Shown here: one piece after another, positions 54,589 to 63,934 of the stretch
How positions within the stretch are numbered: position 1 is the stretch's first letter
Layout of the letters: every line of letters begins with the position of its first letter
Program-made: the position numbers and the translations under genes
Notes under the pieces: generated by a model
Seen by the model: only the letters and a program-made list of their open reading frames with translations
What the model was told of the DNA's origin: nothing
The model's database searches: none
DNA from: Gammaproteobacteria bacterium
Lineage (GTDB): Bacteria > Pseudomonadota > Gammaproteobacteria > SZUA-229
Direction of reading: 5' to 3'
Assembly (NCBI GenBank): GCA_026195255.1
Contig: JAPHSS010000036.1
Location: 1 to 64,000, forward strand
DNA length: 64,000 bases

Positions 54589-56784
54589 ATGAAACGCCGT
54601 CTGCTTAATGTTTTTATATCAAGCTTTTTATTATCATGCGTTCACTCTGTTTATGCGCAAGAAGCGACAGAAGAGGAAGATTTATACCTTCTTTATGGTG
54701 ATGATGAGATGATTAGTATAGCTACAGGTTTTTCTCAGCCTATTTCAAAAGCACCTTCCACAGCGAGCGTTATTACTGCTGAAGATATTAAAGCGATGGG
54801 TGCGACAACATTAGATCAGGTGCTTGAAAGGGTGCCAGGTGTGCATGTGTCTCCTTCACTTCAGAATGGCTCAAATAATTATGTATTCAGGGGAATTAAA
54901 ACAACATTTACCCCTCAAGTATTAATATTAATGAATGGTCATAGAATTTCAGCTGATGTCATGTCAGGATCTTTGATTGATGCTTCGATTACCTCAATAG
55001 AAAATATATCTCGTATTGAAATTATTCGTGGACCAGGTTCTGCGATTTATGGCGCTGATGCTTTTTCAGGTGTTGTGAATATAATTACTAAATCAGCAGA
55101 TGAGTTAAATGGAACGCATGTTGGAGCGAGGTCGGGTTCGTTTGATTTTGTTAATACGTGGGGACAATATGGCGGAAAAATTAATAGTAACTGGAGTATT
55201 GCAACCTCATTAGAATATGCTAAAAAATCAGCTGATGAAAGTCGTATTATTAGTTCTGACTTACAATCGACATTAGACTTGCCTCCTTCAGAGGGTGGTT
55301 TTGGTACCTCAGCATCCTTAGCTCCCGGTTATCTTGATGACAGATATGAATCTGTTACATACAACTTAAATGTTAATAACGATAACTGGAAAATTGGTCT
55401 TGATGGATCAGTGCAGAGAGATAATGGTGTTGTAGCAGGTGTGGCACAGGTGTTAGATCATGATGGTTTTGCTGATTCGGATCAACATTTATTTACACTT
55501 GAATATGAAAATAATAATTTTTCCGATCATTGGGCATTTTCCAGTGGTTTTAGTTATCAAGTCATTGATGCACAATACCAGTTGAATATTTTTCCGGCCG
55601 GTACAGTTTTATTAATTGGTAATGATGGTAATTCGTTTAGCGTTCCGGCGAATTCATCTTGTCCGGTTATAGCGGGTCTTGGACCTGCATGTATAGTCAG
55701 TTTTCCAGATGGTTTCATAGGTAATCCAGGTAGAAAAAGTACTAGTACTCAATTAGATTTTACTTTTTTATACGAAGGGTTAAATGATCATTTTTTTCGA
55801 TTTAATTTTGGTGGTAAGAGTGAAAAATTAGAAGCAAATGAAACCAAAAATTTTGGTGTGGGAGTTATTGATGGTACACAATCTGTGGTTGATGGAACAT
55901 TAACGAATGTAACTGGCATAGATAGTTCAATATATATTAGTGATGAAGATAGAAATATTAGTTTCTTATCTGTTCAGGATATCTGGCAATTAGCGCCAGA
56001 TTGGTCCTTAACAGCAGGGGTTAGATACGATAATTATTCTGATTTTGGTGGTACAACCAACCCAAGGCTCGCATTGGTATGGAATCCGACGATTAACCTT
56101 GTCACAAAATTATTATATGGTACTGCTTTCCGTGCTCCGTCATTTAGTGAATTATATTCACAAAATAATCCTGTTGCAGTCGGCAATTCTTCATTAGATC
56201 CGGAAGAGATAGAGACTTATGAATTTTCATTGACATATTTTCCAATTGAATCGTTAATAGTGGGACTTAATATATATAGCTATGAAACAGACGGTATGAT
56301 CGATTTTATTGATGATGGTACTTCTACAAATACAAATGTAGCTTCTAATACTAAGAATTTGGAAGGTGAGGGTTTTGAAATTGAGTTAGACTGGGCGATA
56401 GATTCTAATTGGCAATTAGTTTCTAACTATGCGAATCAGAGAACTGAAAATAAAACAACGGGCTTGCAGGAAGCATTTATACCTAAACAACAGTTGTACC
56501 TGGATCTACGATGGAATGTTACGCATCAGTTGTTAATTTCATCGCAAGCGAACTGGGTTTCGGACAGGGAACGCGTTCAGTCTGATACACGTGAAAATAT
56601 AAGAGATTATACTCTATTTGATCTAAGCATTCGTTATAAAAAGGTGGAACATTGGGAAGCCGCTGTTTCAATTAAAAATTTATTTGATAAGAATGCATTT
56701 GAGCCAAGTAATGGTACTATACCTGATGACTATCCATTAAGTGAACGCAATATAAATTTAGAGCTCCGCTATTATATTCAATAA
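54589..56784 (+). CDS. TonB-dependent outer-membrane receptor
   Basis: This receptor of about 731 residues has a signal peptide ending at YAQ, a plug domain (PSTASVITAEDIKAMGATTL, NNYVFRGIKTTF, RIEIIRGPGSAIYGADAFSG) and a beta barrel ending in the aromatic terminus LELRYYIQ. The frame opens at 54565, but ATG 54589 behind GGAGA is preferred. The substrate is unknown. A specific heme/siderophore type cannot be assigned, though the plug resembles ColI/BtuB-like receptors. It follows the binding protein and GGDEF/EAL genes and precedes the citrate-synthase-like pair. Confidence 0.9.
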   Translation: MKRRLLNVFISSFLLSCVHSVYAQEATEEEDLYLLYGDDEMISIATGFSQPISKAPSTASVITAEDIKAMGATTLDQVLERVPGVHVSPSLQNGSNNYVFRGIKTTFTPQVLILMNGHRISADVMSGSLIDASITSIENISRIEIIRGPGSAIYGADAFSGVVNIITKSADELNGTHVGARSGSFDFVNTWGQYGGKINSNWSIATSLEYAKKSADESRIISSDLQSTLDLPPSEGGFGTSASLAPGYLDDRYESVTYNLNVNNDNWKIGLDGSVQRDNGVVAGVAQVLDHDGFADSDQHLFTLEYENNNFSDHWAFSSGFSYQVIDAQYQLNIFPAGTVLLIGNDGNSFSVPANSSCPVIAGLGPACIVSFPDGFIGNPGRKSTSTQLDFTFLYEGLNDHFFRFNFGGKSEKLEANETKNFGVGVIDGTQSVVDGTLTNVTGIDSSIYISDEDRNISFLSVQDIWQLAPDWSLTAGVRYDNYSDFGGTTNPRLALVWNPTINLVTKLLYGTAFRAPSFSELYSQNNPVAVGNSSLDPEEIETYEFSLTYFPIESLIVGLNIYSYETDGMIDFIDDGTSTNTNVASNTKNLEGEGFEIELDWAIDSNWQLVSNYANQRTENKTTGLQEAFIPKQQLYLDLRWNVTHQLLISSQANWVSDRERVQSDTRENIRDYTLFDLSIRYKKVEHWEAAVSIKNLFDKNAFEPSNGTIPDDYPLSERNINLELRYYIQ

Positions 56785-56790
56785 TAAAAT

Positions 56791-57591
56791 ATGAATAAAG
56801 ATAAAGAAAATATTACCAGTAAAATCTGGATGGAGGAAGCGGAAGACAATAATCCATTTCTTGCTAAAACATCATATCTATATGGCTATGATGTATTTGG
56901 TGATTTGTTGCCCAACGCGAGTTATATTGAGTATTTATATCTGCTTTTCAAAGGCGATGCACCCACTGAAAATCAATGTAAACTACTTGAAATAATATGT
57001 GTTGCTCTTGCTAACCCAGGGCCCCGAGACCATAGTGTAATGGCAGCTATGAGCTCAAGTGTAGGCGGATCAGGAAATGCAGCTAGCCTAATGGCAGCTT
57101 TGGCAGTAGGTGCAGGTAGTTTAAATGGCGGAAGAGAACTGTTTTTGTGTATGCAGCAATGGGATATTGCTGAATGTGAACTAGATAAGTGGCAACACGA
57201 AATACTATCGTATGCAGATGATGCAGTTGAAGATATCTGGCCTGTTGCAACTCATTGTCCTGGTTTCGAACCCCACTCTGATATTATTAAAACTCAAACC
57301 ATCCAGTTATTAGAGTTATTGTGTGAGAAAACTGAAAGTAAATATTTAAACTGGCTAAGTCAAAACATGAATCAGTTAAATTCTATTTCAGGAGCACCTA
57401 TTTCTATGGTGTCTGTAGTTTCAGCCGCATATAAAACACTTGATTTTAGTGCAGAGCAGGCTGAAATGTTTTATTTATTGTCTCGATTGCCAGGTGCAGC
57501 CGTTCATGCACTAGAACAACAGTCTATTGGCTGGAAGAAGTTTCCATTCTGGCCGAATGGAATAATACTCAGTAATGACCCTCAGAAGTGA
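56791..57591 (+). CDS. Citrate-synthase-like protein, first of a pair (active-site His missing)
   Basis: This 266-residue protein follows the citrate synthase/citryl-CoA lyase fold in short form: SYIEYLYLLFKGDAPTENQC, NPGPRDHSVMAAMSSSVGGS and LAVGAGSLNGGRELFL. Where citrate synthases carry the GPxHGGAN histidine, this sequence reads NGGREL, so the usual catalytic His is absent. It is much shorter than citrate synthase (about 370-430). It overlaps the next gene by 17 bases. Function unknown; possibly a heteromeric citryl-CoA-type enzyme or a regulatory protein. Confidence 0.7.
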   Translation: MNKDKENITSKIWMEEAEDNNPFLAKTSYLYGYDVFGDLLPNASYIEYLYLLFKGDAPTENQCKLLEIICVALANPGPRDHSVMAAMSSSVGGSGNAASLMAALAVGAGSLNGGRELFLCMQQWDIAECELDKWQHEILSYADDAVEDIWPVATHCPGFEPHSDIIKTQTIQLLELLCEKTESKYLNWLSQNMNQLNSISGAPISMVSVVSAAYKTLDFSAEQAEMFYLLSRLPGAAVHALEQQSIGWKKFPFWPNGIILSNDPQK

Positions 57592-58444
57592 ACACACAAA
57601 TTATTCTATGGATAATTTGAATGAGAAAAATAATATGTCTGCTTATAGTGATCTAACAGCATCTGAAGATGTTTTATATACCGATATGGGGGCATGGTTT
57701 CAAGGTGAGCGTGTTGTAATTCGTGGTAAAGATTTATTTACAGAGTTTAAAAATTCCAGCTGGATAGAAATTTTACTTTTTGGTATTACGGGGAAAAATT
57801 ACACAGAAGACCAGATTAAGTTGTTTAATGGAATGTGGACGCTATGTGGTAGCTATCCCGATCCAAGGATTTGGAACAATCGAATTGCTTCTCTTGCAGG
57901 CACAGCAAGAAGTACAACAGCTTTAGCTATTGGAGCTGCAACGGCAGTGTCTGAAGCTAAAATATATGGACGCGGGCCGGATATACGATCAATTGATTTT
58001 TTGTTACGCTCAAAAGATAAAATTGACTCGGGAATTGAGTTAAGTGAAGTTGTAAGAGAAGAGTTAAAAATAAATAGATCGATTGCTGGTTTTGGACGAC
58101 CTGTAATTAATAAAGATGAAAGAATAAAGCCAATGCATGATCTGGCGGAAGAGCTCGATTTGTTAAATGGGGACTATGTTAAATTAGTATATGAAGTTGA
58201 AGAATATTTATTAAAGGGCAGGTACCGCATGCGAATGAATATTGCTTCATTCCTGGCCGCTCTAATGGCTGATCAGGGTTTTACGGTAAGAGAATATTAT
58301 CAATTCATGGTTTTAGGCTTTTCAGCTGGGATGTTCCCTTGTTATATCGATGCTGTCAATAAACCAGAGGGCAGTTTTTTCCCTCTTAGATGTGAACGAA
58401 TTAATTATACAGGTGTTGCTCAGCGTAAATGGAATAGTAAATAG
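57575..58444 (+). CDS. Citrate-synthase-like protein, second of a pair (active-site His replaced)
   Basis: This 289-residue protein resembles the same family: VLYTDMGAWFQGERVVIRGK, WIEILLFGITGKNYTEDQIK, TARSTTALAIGAATAVSEAK and GFGRPVINKDERI. That last segment lies where citrate synthase has GFGHRVYKxxDPR; the His is Arg here. The start may be ATG 57575, 57608 or 57635. It overlaps the first gene and was probably produced with it, so a hetero-oligomer is likely. Its distance from canonical citrate synthases means the reaction cannot be named. Confidence 0.7.
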   Translation: MTLRSEHTNYSMDNLNEKNNMSAYSDLTASEDVLYTDMGAWFQGERVVIRGKDLFTEFKNSSWIEILLFGITGKNYTEDQIKLFNGMWTLCGSYPDPRIWNNRIASLAGTARSTTALAIGAATAVSEAKIYGRGPDIRSIDFLLRSKDKIDSGIELSEVVREELKINRSIAGFGRPVINKDERIKPMHDLAEELDLLNGDYVKLVYEVEEYLLKGRYRMRMNIASFLAALMADQGFTVREYYQFMVLGFSAGMFPCYIDAVNKPEGSFFPLRCERINYTGVAQRKWNSK

Positions 58445-58468
58445 AATTAAATTCTATTTAAATCAATA

Positions 58469-60337
58469 TTAAGTATTTTCTGGATAGTCATCATTACGAT
58501 CTGAATCATGCCGCTGATCCAGTACCTTCATCCTGGAGCCCATCGGCGGCACTTCCTCGCCATCAATATATACATCTATTAAAGTCGGGCCGTTATTGCT
58601 GCAGATAAGATTAAAATCTAATGCTAAAAAATCCTCTGGTTTTTTAACGGTAAATGCCTGCACGCCCATTGCCCGTGCCATGGCTGCATAATCTATTAAG
58701 GGTAACTCAAAGGCAATAGCTTCACCACCACCTAACTTCTGCCCATGTTTAACCATACCTAATGAGTTGTCATTTAAAATAACATATATAACAGCTAAGT
58801 TATGTTGTAGGGCGACCGTAATTTCCTGTCCGCTCATTAAATAACTGCCGTCGCCTGTAATACAGACTACCGGTGTTTTAGGTGCGCCAAAAGCAGTGCC
58901 AATTGCAGCGCCTATAGCCCAGGCCATTGCGCCAAAACCTAATCCGATTCGGTAGTTACCTGCCTGTTTGGGGTGTAAATAATGCGTCGCCCATGCCCAA
59001 CTGTTTCCAGCATCAATGACAAAGCGTGAATTATCTGGAAATGATTTTACTAACTCACCCATTAATCTTTGTGGTTTAAGCGGAGTACTATTCTGTAAAT
59101 ACGCTTCAGGACAATCGACTTTTATTTGTTTAGGTGCGCAGCTGATTATATTATTGCCGTGAACACCACGAACATTAAACTCAGCTTCTTGAGGTGTTAC
59201 TTCTTTCAGGTTATGAATTAATTCGGCAAAGAGTTGTATCAGGTTAGTAAAAACGGTATTCAAATGACCATATACATGTAAGCGAGCCATTGGGGATCGA
59301 GCAAAATTTTCAGCAGTTTCTTCAATATGAATAAGTTTGTGGTTCATTAGTGCGTCCTTATCCCAACCGCCAGTCGATATTTCGCTTAAGCAGGTCCCTA
59401 CGGCGAGCACTACATCAACTTCATCGTCTAATAATGTGTCTCGTGCCGTATCATGCCCTGCAAACCCAAAGACACCTCTGTTTAGTGGGTGGTAAGCATC
59501 AACACAGCCTTTGCCTCCCGCAGTAGTGACAAAAGGAATATTTGCCATTTCAGCAAATTCCATAATCGCGCTAATGGCTTCCTGACTACCACTACCCAGA
59601 AATAGAACAACTTTTTTAGCATCTATCAGCATTTCACAGAGTGCATCCATGCTATCGTCATCCATTATTTCTGGATTACGTAAAAGGTTATTGAGTTTAA
59701 AGGTTGAATTGCCATCCCAGTCCGAACTTAAAATATCCATTGGGATGCTGATATGAACCGGCCCCCGAGGTTCATGAAATGCAGATATTAATGCGGTAAA
59801 TAACTTACCTTCTAACTGGCCCGGGTGAGAAATTAGCGTGTTGTAATTGGTGAAATTTTCAAACATGGCAACCGTATCTATGCCGTCACTGGATGATTCC
59901 TGTAATCCACGTTTACCAAAATTCGGCAGTGCAGTTTGAGCAGTAATCACCAGCATCGGCACACGATCAGCATAAGCCGATGCTACACCTGTTATCAGGT
60001 TGGTTGTTCCCGGGCCGGTAGTAGCGCAACAAACACCTAATTTACCGGTTTCCCGTGCATATCCATCGGCCATAAAAGCAGCTCCGCCTTCATGTCGCGC
60101 AACGATAGACTTAACTGATATGTTATCAGCATCTTCAGGTTCTCGACTGGATCTGGCTAATGCATTATAGAGAGGTTCAATCGCTCCCCCCGGTACGCCA
60201 AAAATAAATTCTGCTTTTATTGAAGATAAATATGCCAGAATTAGGTCAGCCAGTGTTTTTTCCTTGTGAGTTAAAGCTCCTGATTTTTCTACACCTTCTA
60301 AACTAGTCTGGCTCGTTATACTTTTTATTTGAGTCAT
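58469..60337 (-). CDS. Acetolactate-synthase-like TPP-dependent enzyme
   Basis: This 622-residue three-domain TPP enzyme has catalytic Glu83 in ARHEGGAAFMADGYAR, FAD/regulatory-domain segments in the middle, and a TPP-binding GDGSYLMSGQEITVAL with NDNSLGMVKHGQ near residue 525. The family includes acetolactate synthases, glyoxylate carboligase and sulfoacetaldehyde acetyltransferase. No small regulatory subunit lies nearby, so a catabolic or specialised member is likely. It converges on the citrate-synthase-like pair with only 24 bases between stops. Confidence 0.82.
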   Translation of the reverse strand: MTQIKSITSQTSLEGVEKSGALTHKEKTLADLILAYLSSIKAEFIFGVPGGAIEPLYNALARSSREPEDADNISVKSIVARHEGGAAFMADGYARETGKLGVCCATTGPGTTNLITGVASAYADRVPMLVITAQTALPNFGKRGLQESSSDGIDTVAMFENFTNYNTLISHPGQLEGKLFTALISAFHEPRGPVHISIPMDILSSDWDGNSTFKLNNLLRNPEIMDDDSMDALCEMLIDAKKVVLFLGSGSQEAISAIMEFAEMANIPFVTTAGGKGCVDAYHPLNRGVFGFAGHDTARDTLLDDEVDVVLAVGTCLSEISTGGWDKDALMNHKLIHIEETAENFARSPMARLHVYGHLNTVFTNLIQLFAELIHNLKEVTPQEAEFNVRGVHGNNIISCAPKQIKVDCPEAYLQNSTPLKPQRLMGELVKSFPDNSRFVIDAGNSWAWATHYLHPKQAGNYRIGLGFGAMAWAIGAAIGTAFGAPKTPVVCITGDGSYLMSGQEITVALQHNLAVIYVILNDNSLGMVKHGQKLGGGEAIAFELPLIDYAAMARAMGVQAFTVKKPEDFLALDFNLICSNNGPTLIDVYIDGEEVPPMGSRMKVLDQRHDSDRNDDYPENT

Positions 60338-60860
60338 TACTAATTCCTCCCAGACGAGAATATCGATGATTAGTTTTATAACTTAATGCCATGTTTAGCA
60401 TTTTAGTTTTATTTGATAACGTTTTTCTTTAACTGCATCTAAAAGTTGTAAGGCATTTCAATTATAACAGTTGTATTTTCGCCATTATGGGTCGTTGGAT
60501 CAGGTTTGTCTGTATATCAGTAAGCTGTGATTTAGATTTGAAGGATAGAGCAGGCTTACTTCAGATGCTGGGCGCCATTGTAATGAGCCGAAAATTTGTT
60601 CGATTATGGGTGTTTATTTAAACTTTTGAAAACACAAAAGAAGGGGAAAACACACTAAAATGCAGGGAATATTTTGTGCGCACGTTAGTGTGCCCTACAA
60701 GGGCGAAGTGCAGGAGCGCGTTAATTATGGAAATTTTCTCAGTGCACCCTGTGTCTCTGTGGCCATGTTTGTTGTGACGAGCTCTGAAAAAGCTTATGAT
60801 TCTTTTGGCCAGGCTAAAGAGAGCTATTGATCTCACATACCTTGTATTCAAACTTTAAAT
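60338..60860. other. 523-base intergenic region
   Basis: No gene is supported here. The upstream region of the TPP enzyme lies at the left. Near 60660-60790 there is a GC-richer, repeat-like stretch (GTGCGCACGTTAGTGTGCCC, a hairpin-prone segment). An ORF on the minus strand looks spurious. Confidence 0.5.
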
Positions 60861-61325
60861 TTACAACATGTCTTTGATATTCGCTACTTGCCATTTTGCC
60901 TGCTGTAATAACCATACATCATTTTTAACAAGTTGTAGTTCAAATTTATATATTCTTGCTCTAAGACTGGAGAGTGAATTTAAATCTGCAATTACATTGC
61001 CAGCCATTGCGACGTGTAAAACAACAAAAGCGGAATTTTTATTTTGAAAATCAGTACTATCTATCTTTGTTAATAAATGAATATTTTTATGTGTAAAAAA
61101 ATACGCACGTGCAACTTTTTCTATGTCTTGTCTATTCCAGCCGCGTTGATCTTTGTAACTTTCATCAATTAAATCGGCTAAATCACTATGGCTTCGTTTT
61201 TCAGCAGCTATTTTTCCATTTTCTATATATTGTTTTATTTCATTTTCTGGAGAAGTTTTTTCATCAGAACAGGCAGTAATAGCGAGAAAAGTTAATAATA
61301 AAAAAGTAGCAAATAATGCTTTCAT
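60861..61325 (-). CDS. Lipoprotein, NTF2-like fold
   Basis: This 154-residue lipoprotein has lipobox AITAC (Cys19) and a body that follows the NTF2/SnoaL-like pattern: helix IKQYIENGKIAAEKRSHSDL, then strands AFVVLHVAMAG and IYKFELQLVKNDVWLLQQAK. It could bind a small ligand at the membrane, but no catalytic residues are identified. It stands 27 bases downstream of ispG on the same strand, so both may share a transcript. Confidence 0.72.
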   Translation of the reverse strand: MKALFATFLLLTFLAITACSDEKTSPENEIKQYIENGKIAAEKRSHSDLADLIDESYKDQRGWNRQDIEKVARAYFFTHKNIHLLTKIDSTDFQNKNSAFVVLHVAMAGNVIADLNSLSSLRARIYKFELQLVKNDVWLLQQAKWQVANIKDML

Positions 61326-61352
61326 ATTGTTGACTCGTATAATCTTTAAGAT

Positions 61353-62585
61353 TTAAATTTTCTCGTAACTACGTTCTATATATTGATTTAATAAATCCGT
61401 AAATTCAGCGGCAATATTATCACCTTTTAACGTCACCGTTTTTTCCCCATCCTCGTATACAGGTGCAACCGGTGTTTCACCTGTGCCTGGTAAACTAATA
61501 CCAATATTTGCATGTTTGCTTTCACCTGGGCCATTAACAACACAACCCATTACCGCAACCGACATGGTTTCTACGCCGTGATATTGAGTTGCCCAAACAG
61601 GCATTTTGTCACGTAGGTAAGTTTGAATTTGTTCGGCCAGTTCCTGGAAGTAAGTGCTTGAAGTTCTTCCGCAACCAGGGCAAGCGGTTACTAGAGGTAC
61701 AAACGCACGTAAGCCCATAGTTTGTAAAATTTCCTGTGCAACAATCACTTCCTTAGTCCGCGCTGCACCGGGTTTGGGTGTAAGTGAAATACGAATCGTA
61801 TCACCTATACCTTCATGTAATAAAATAGACAGGGCAGCGGTAGATGCAACAATGCCTTTAGACCCCATTCCGGCTTCTGTTAATCCCAGATGCAGAGCAT
61901 AATCACAGCGTTCAGCCATTGATCGGTATACGGTTATCAGATCCTGTACATCAGACATTTTGCAGGAGAGTATGATTTTGTCTTTTGCTAATCCGAGTTT
62001 TTCTGCAGTCTCAGCGCTTTCCAGAGCTGAACGAATAACGGTTTCAAACATCACATGTTTAGGGTCTGCAGGTTGCTCTAATTGGGCATTTTCATCCATA
62101 AGTTTAGCCAGCAATTCCTGATCCATGCTGCCCCAGTTAACACCGATACGAACCGCTTTATTAAATTTCACCGCCATCTCAATCATGGTGGCGAATTGTT
62201 CATCACGGCGTTTGCCTCTACCTACATTACCGGGGTTTATGCGGTATTTGTCTAATGCTTCAGCACATTCAGGGTGAAGCGTTAATAACTTATGACCATT
62301 GAAATGAAAGTCGCCCACCAGTGGCACATTTATACCCATGTGTTTAAGGCGGGCTTTGATACCAGGTACAGCCGCAGCGGCTTCTACTGTATTAACCGTA
62401 ATACGCACCATTTCGGAGCCAGAGGCGGCCAGCTCGGCAATTTGAATTGCGGTAGCGACCTCATCCGCTGTATCGGTATTGGTCATCGACTGAACCACGA
62501 TAGGTGAATCGCCACCCACGGTAACATTACCGACCTGTACAGCAATGGATTGACGTCTTGCAAGAAAAGGATGTTTATAACTCAT
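61353..62585 (-). CDS. ispG: 4-hydroxy-3-methylbut-2-enyl diphosphate synthase IspG
   Basis: This 410-residue enzyme of the MEP isoprenoid pathway has the TIM barrel start ([28 protein letters not shown]-type motif as [14 protein letters not shown]) and iron-sulfur ligands in [15 protein letters not shown] and [16 protein letters not shown]. All three cluster cysteines are present. The length is slightly longer than the roughly 370 residues of E. coli but usual for gammaproteobacterial GcpE. It is essential and housekeeping. Divergent from the NAD-kinase-like gene. Confidence 0.96.
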   Translation of the reverse strand: MSYKHPFLARRQSIAVQVGNVTVGGDSPIVVQSMTNTDTADEVATAIQIAELAASGSEMVRITVNTVEAAAAVPGIKARLKHMGINVPLVGDFHFNGHKLLTLHPECAEALDKYRINPGNVGRGKRRDEQFATMIEMAVKFNKAVRIGVNWGSMDQELLAKLMDENAQLEQPADPKHVMFETVIRSALESAETAEKLGLAKDKIILSCKMSDVQDLITVYRSMAERCDYALHLGLTEAGMGSKGIVASTAALSILLHEGIGDTIRISLTPKPGAARTKEVIVAQEILQTMGLRAFVPLVTACPGCGRTSSTYFQELAEQIQTYLRDKMPVWATQYHGVETMSVAVMGCVVNGPGESKHANIGISLPGTGETPVAPVYEDGEKTVTLKGDNIAAEFTDLLNQYIERSYEKI

Positions 62586-62734
62586 TGATAACCCGTTATT
62601 TCCGAATCTTTTATCGGAATTAATATGACTTTAAAATAGTTAAGCTCGTTTTCTCCTGATAAAAGCATTCAGGGAAGACGATGTGAAATTAGTGCATAAT
62701 AGTATCATTTTAAAATAGTAAAGCGGAAAACGAT

Positions 62735-63859
62735 TTGTTCAGATTAGGCTTAATTATTAACCCGGTAGCGGGTATAGGTGGCAGAGTCGCCCTGAAAGGC
62801 TCAGATGGTGAGGATATTCAACGGCTGGCGATGCAACGTGGGGCGATTCCTTTAGCTGAACAACGTATGCAACAGGCTTTACAAGTGTTGCTTGAATATA
62901 AAGATGACATACATATTTATACTGCGGCAAACACCATGGGTGAAAACCTTTGTAAATCACTGGGATTTGAAGTTACGGTTGTTAAACCAATAAATGATAC
63001 TCAAACCAGTGCTCATGATACCGAGAAGACAGTTCAGTTATGTATAGATCAGGGTATTGATCTGTTGTTATTTGCCGGTGGTGATGGCACTGCCCGCAAT
63101 ATTTTTCATGCACTAGAAAATAAACCAACAGCCCCCCCCGTAATCGGCGTGCCCGCTGGTTGTAAAATACACTCATCGGTATATGCGGTAACGCCTACAC
63201 ATGCAGGTGAATTGTTAAGTCTCATCGTGAAAGGCCGGGGCTTAGTACTGACACAAGCGTCAGTAATGGATATAGATGAAGATGAATTCAGGCATGACAG
63301 GGTTAAAGCAAAATTATATGGTTACTTAAATGTGCCGGCTGAAAACCAGTTTATGCAAAATATGAAAGAGGGTGGAATAACCCATAAAGAGATAACGCTT
63401 CAAGATATTGCCGCTTTTATAGTTGAAACAATGAATGATGATGTGCTTTATTTAATAGGTTCTGGAACCACACCTAAAGCGATACTCGATGAGTTGCAAT
63501 TACCATATACTTTACTGGGTATTGATGCCGTAATAAATCATCAGCTTTTGGCTAGTGATGTTGATGAAAAACAGATTCAGGACTTACTCAATCAGCATAA
63601 AAATGTACGTTTGATAATTACTATAATTGGCGGGCAGGGGCATGTGTTTGGTCGAGGTAATCAACAGATTAGCCCTGAAGTAATCAGGCGTATTGGTTTG
63701 CATAATATTGTTATTATCTCAAGCTCGGAAAAGATAAAGTCACTAAACGGGTTACCAATGCGTGTCGATACAGGGGATGAAGAATTAAATAAAGCACTAT
63801 ATGGGCTGGTGCCGGTTATTACCGGTTACGATGAAAAACTGCTCTACCGAATTGGTTAA
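62735..63859 (+). CDS. ATP-NAD kinase family protein (AcoX-like)
   Basis: This 374-residue protein has the diacylglycerol/NAD kinase signature GGDGTARNIFHAL near residue 115 and early LIINPVAGIGGRVALKGSDG. The C-terminal part resembles the AcoX-type NAD kinase domain. It is probably a relative of NAD kinase that phosphorylates a nucleotide or related substrate; the exact substrate is not known. The start TTG 62735 behind GCGGA is the only good candidate. It is divergent from ispG. Confidence 0.82.
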   Translation: MFRLGLIINPVAGIGGRVALKGSDGEDIQRLAMQRGAIPLAEQRMQQALQVLLEYKDDIHIYTAANTMGENLCKSLGFEVTVVKPINDTQTSAHDTEKTVQLCIDQGIDLLLFAGGDGTARNIFHALENKPTAPPVIGVPAGCKIHSSVYAVTPTHAGELLSLIVKGRGLVLTQASVMDIDEDEFRHDRVKAKLYGYLNVPAENQFMQNMKEGGITHKEITLQDIAAFIVETMNDDVLYLIGSGTTPKAILDELQLPYTLLGIDAVINHQLLASDVDEKQIQDLLNQHKNVRLIITIIGGQGHVFGRGNQQISPEVIRRIGLHNIVIISSSEKIKSLNGLPMRVDTGDEELNKALYGLVPVITGYDEKLLYRIG

Positions 63860-63934
63860 AATAACTTGCCACCGAGTATACAGAGAAATATATTATCAGT
63901 AACTCTGTAACAATATTTAAAAACTGGAGATTAA

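Noticed and set aside
60618..60851. Minus-strand ORF of 77 codons
   Set aside because: The composition is odd, there is no ribosome binding site, and it crosses repeat-like hairpin DNA near 60660-60790.
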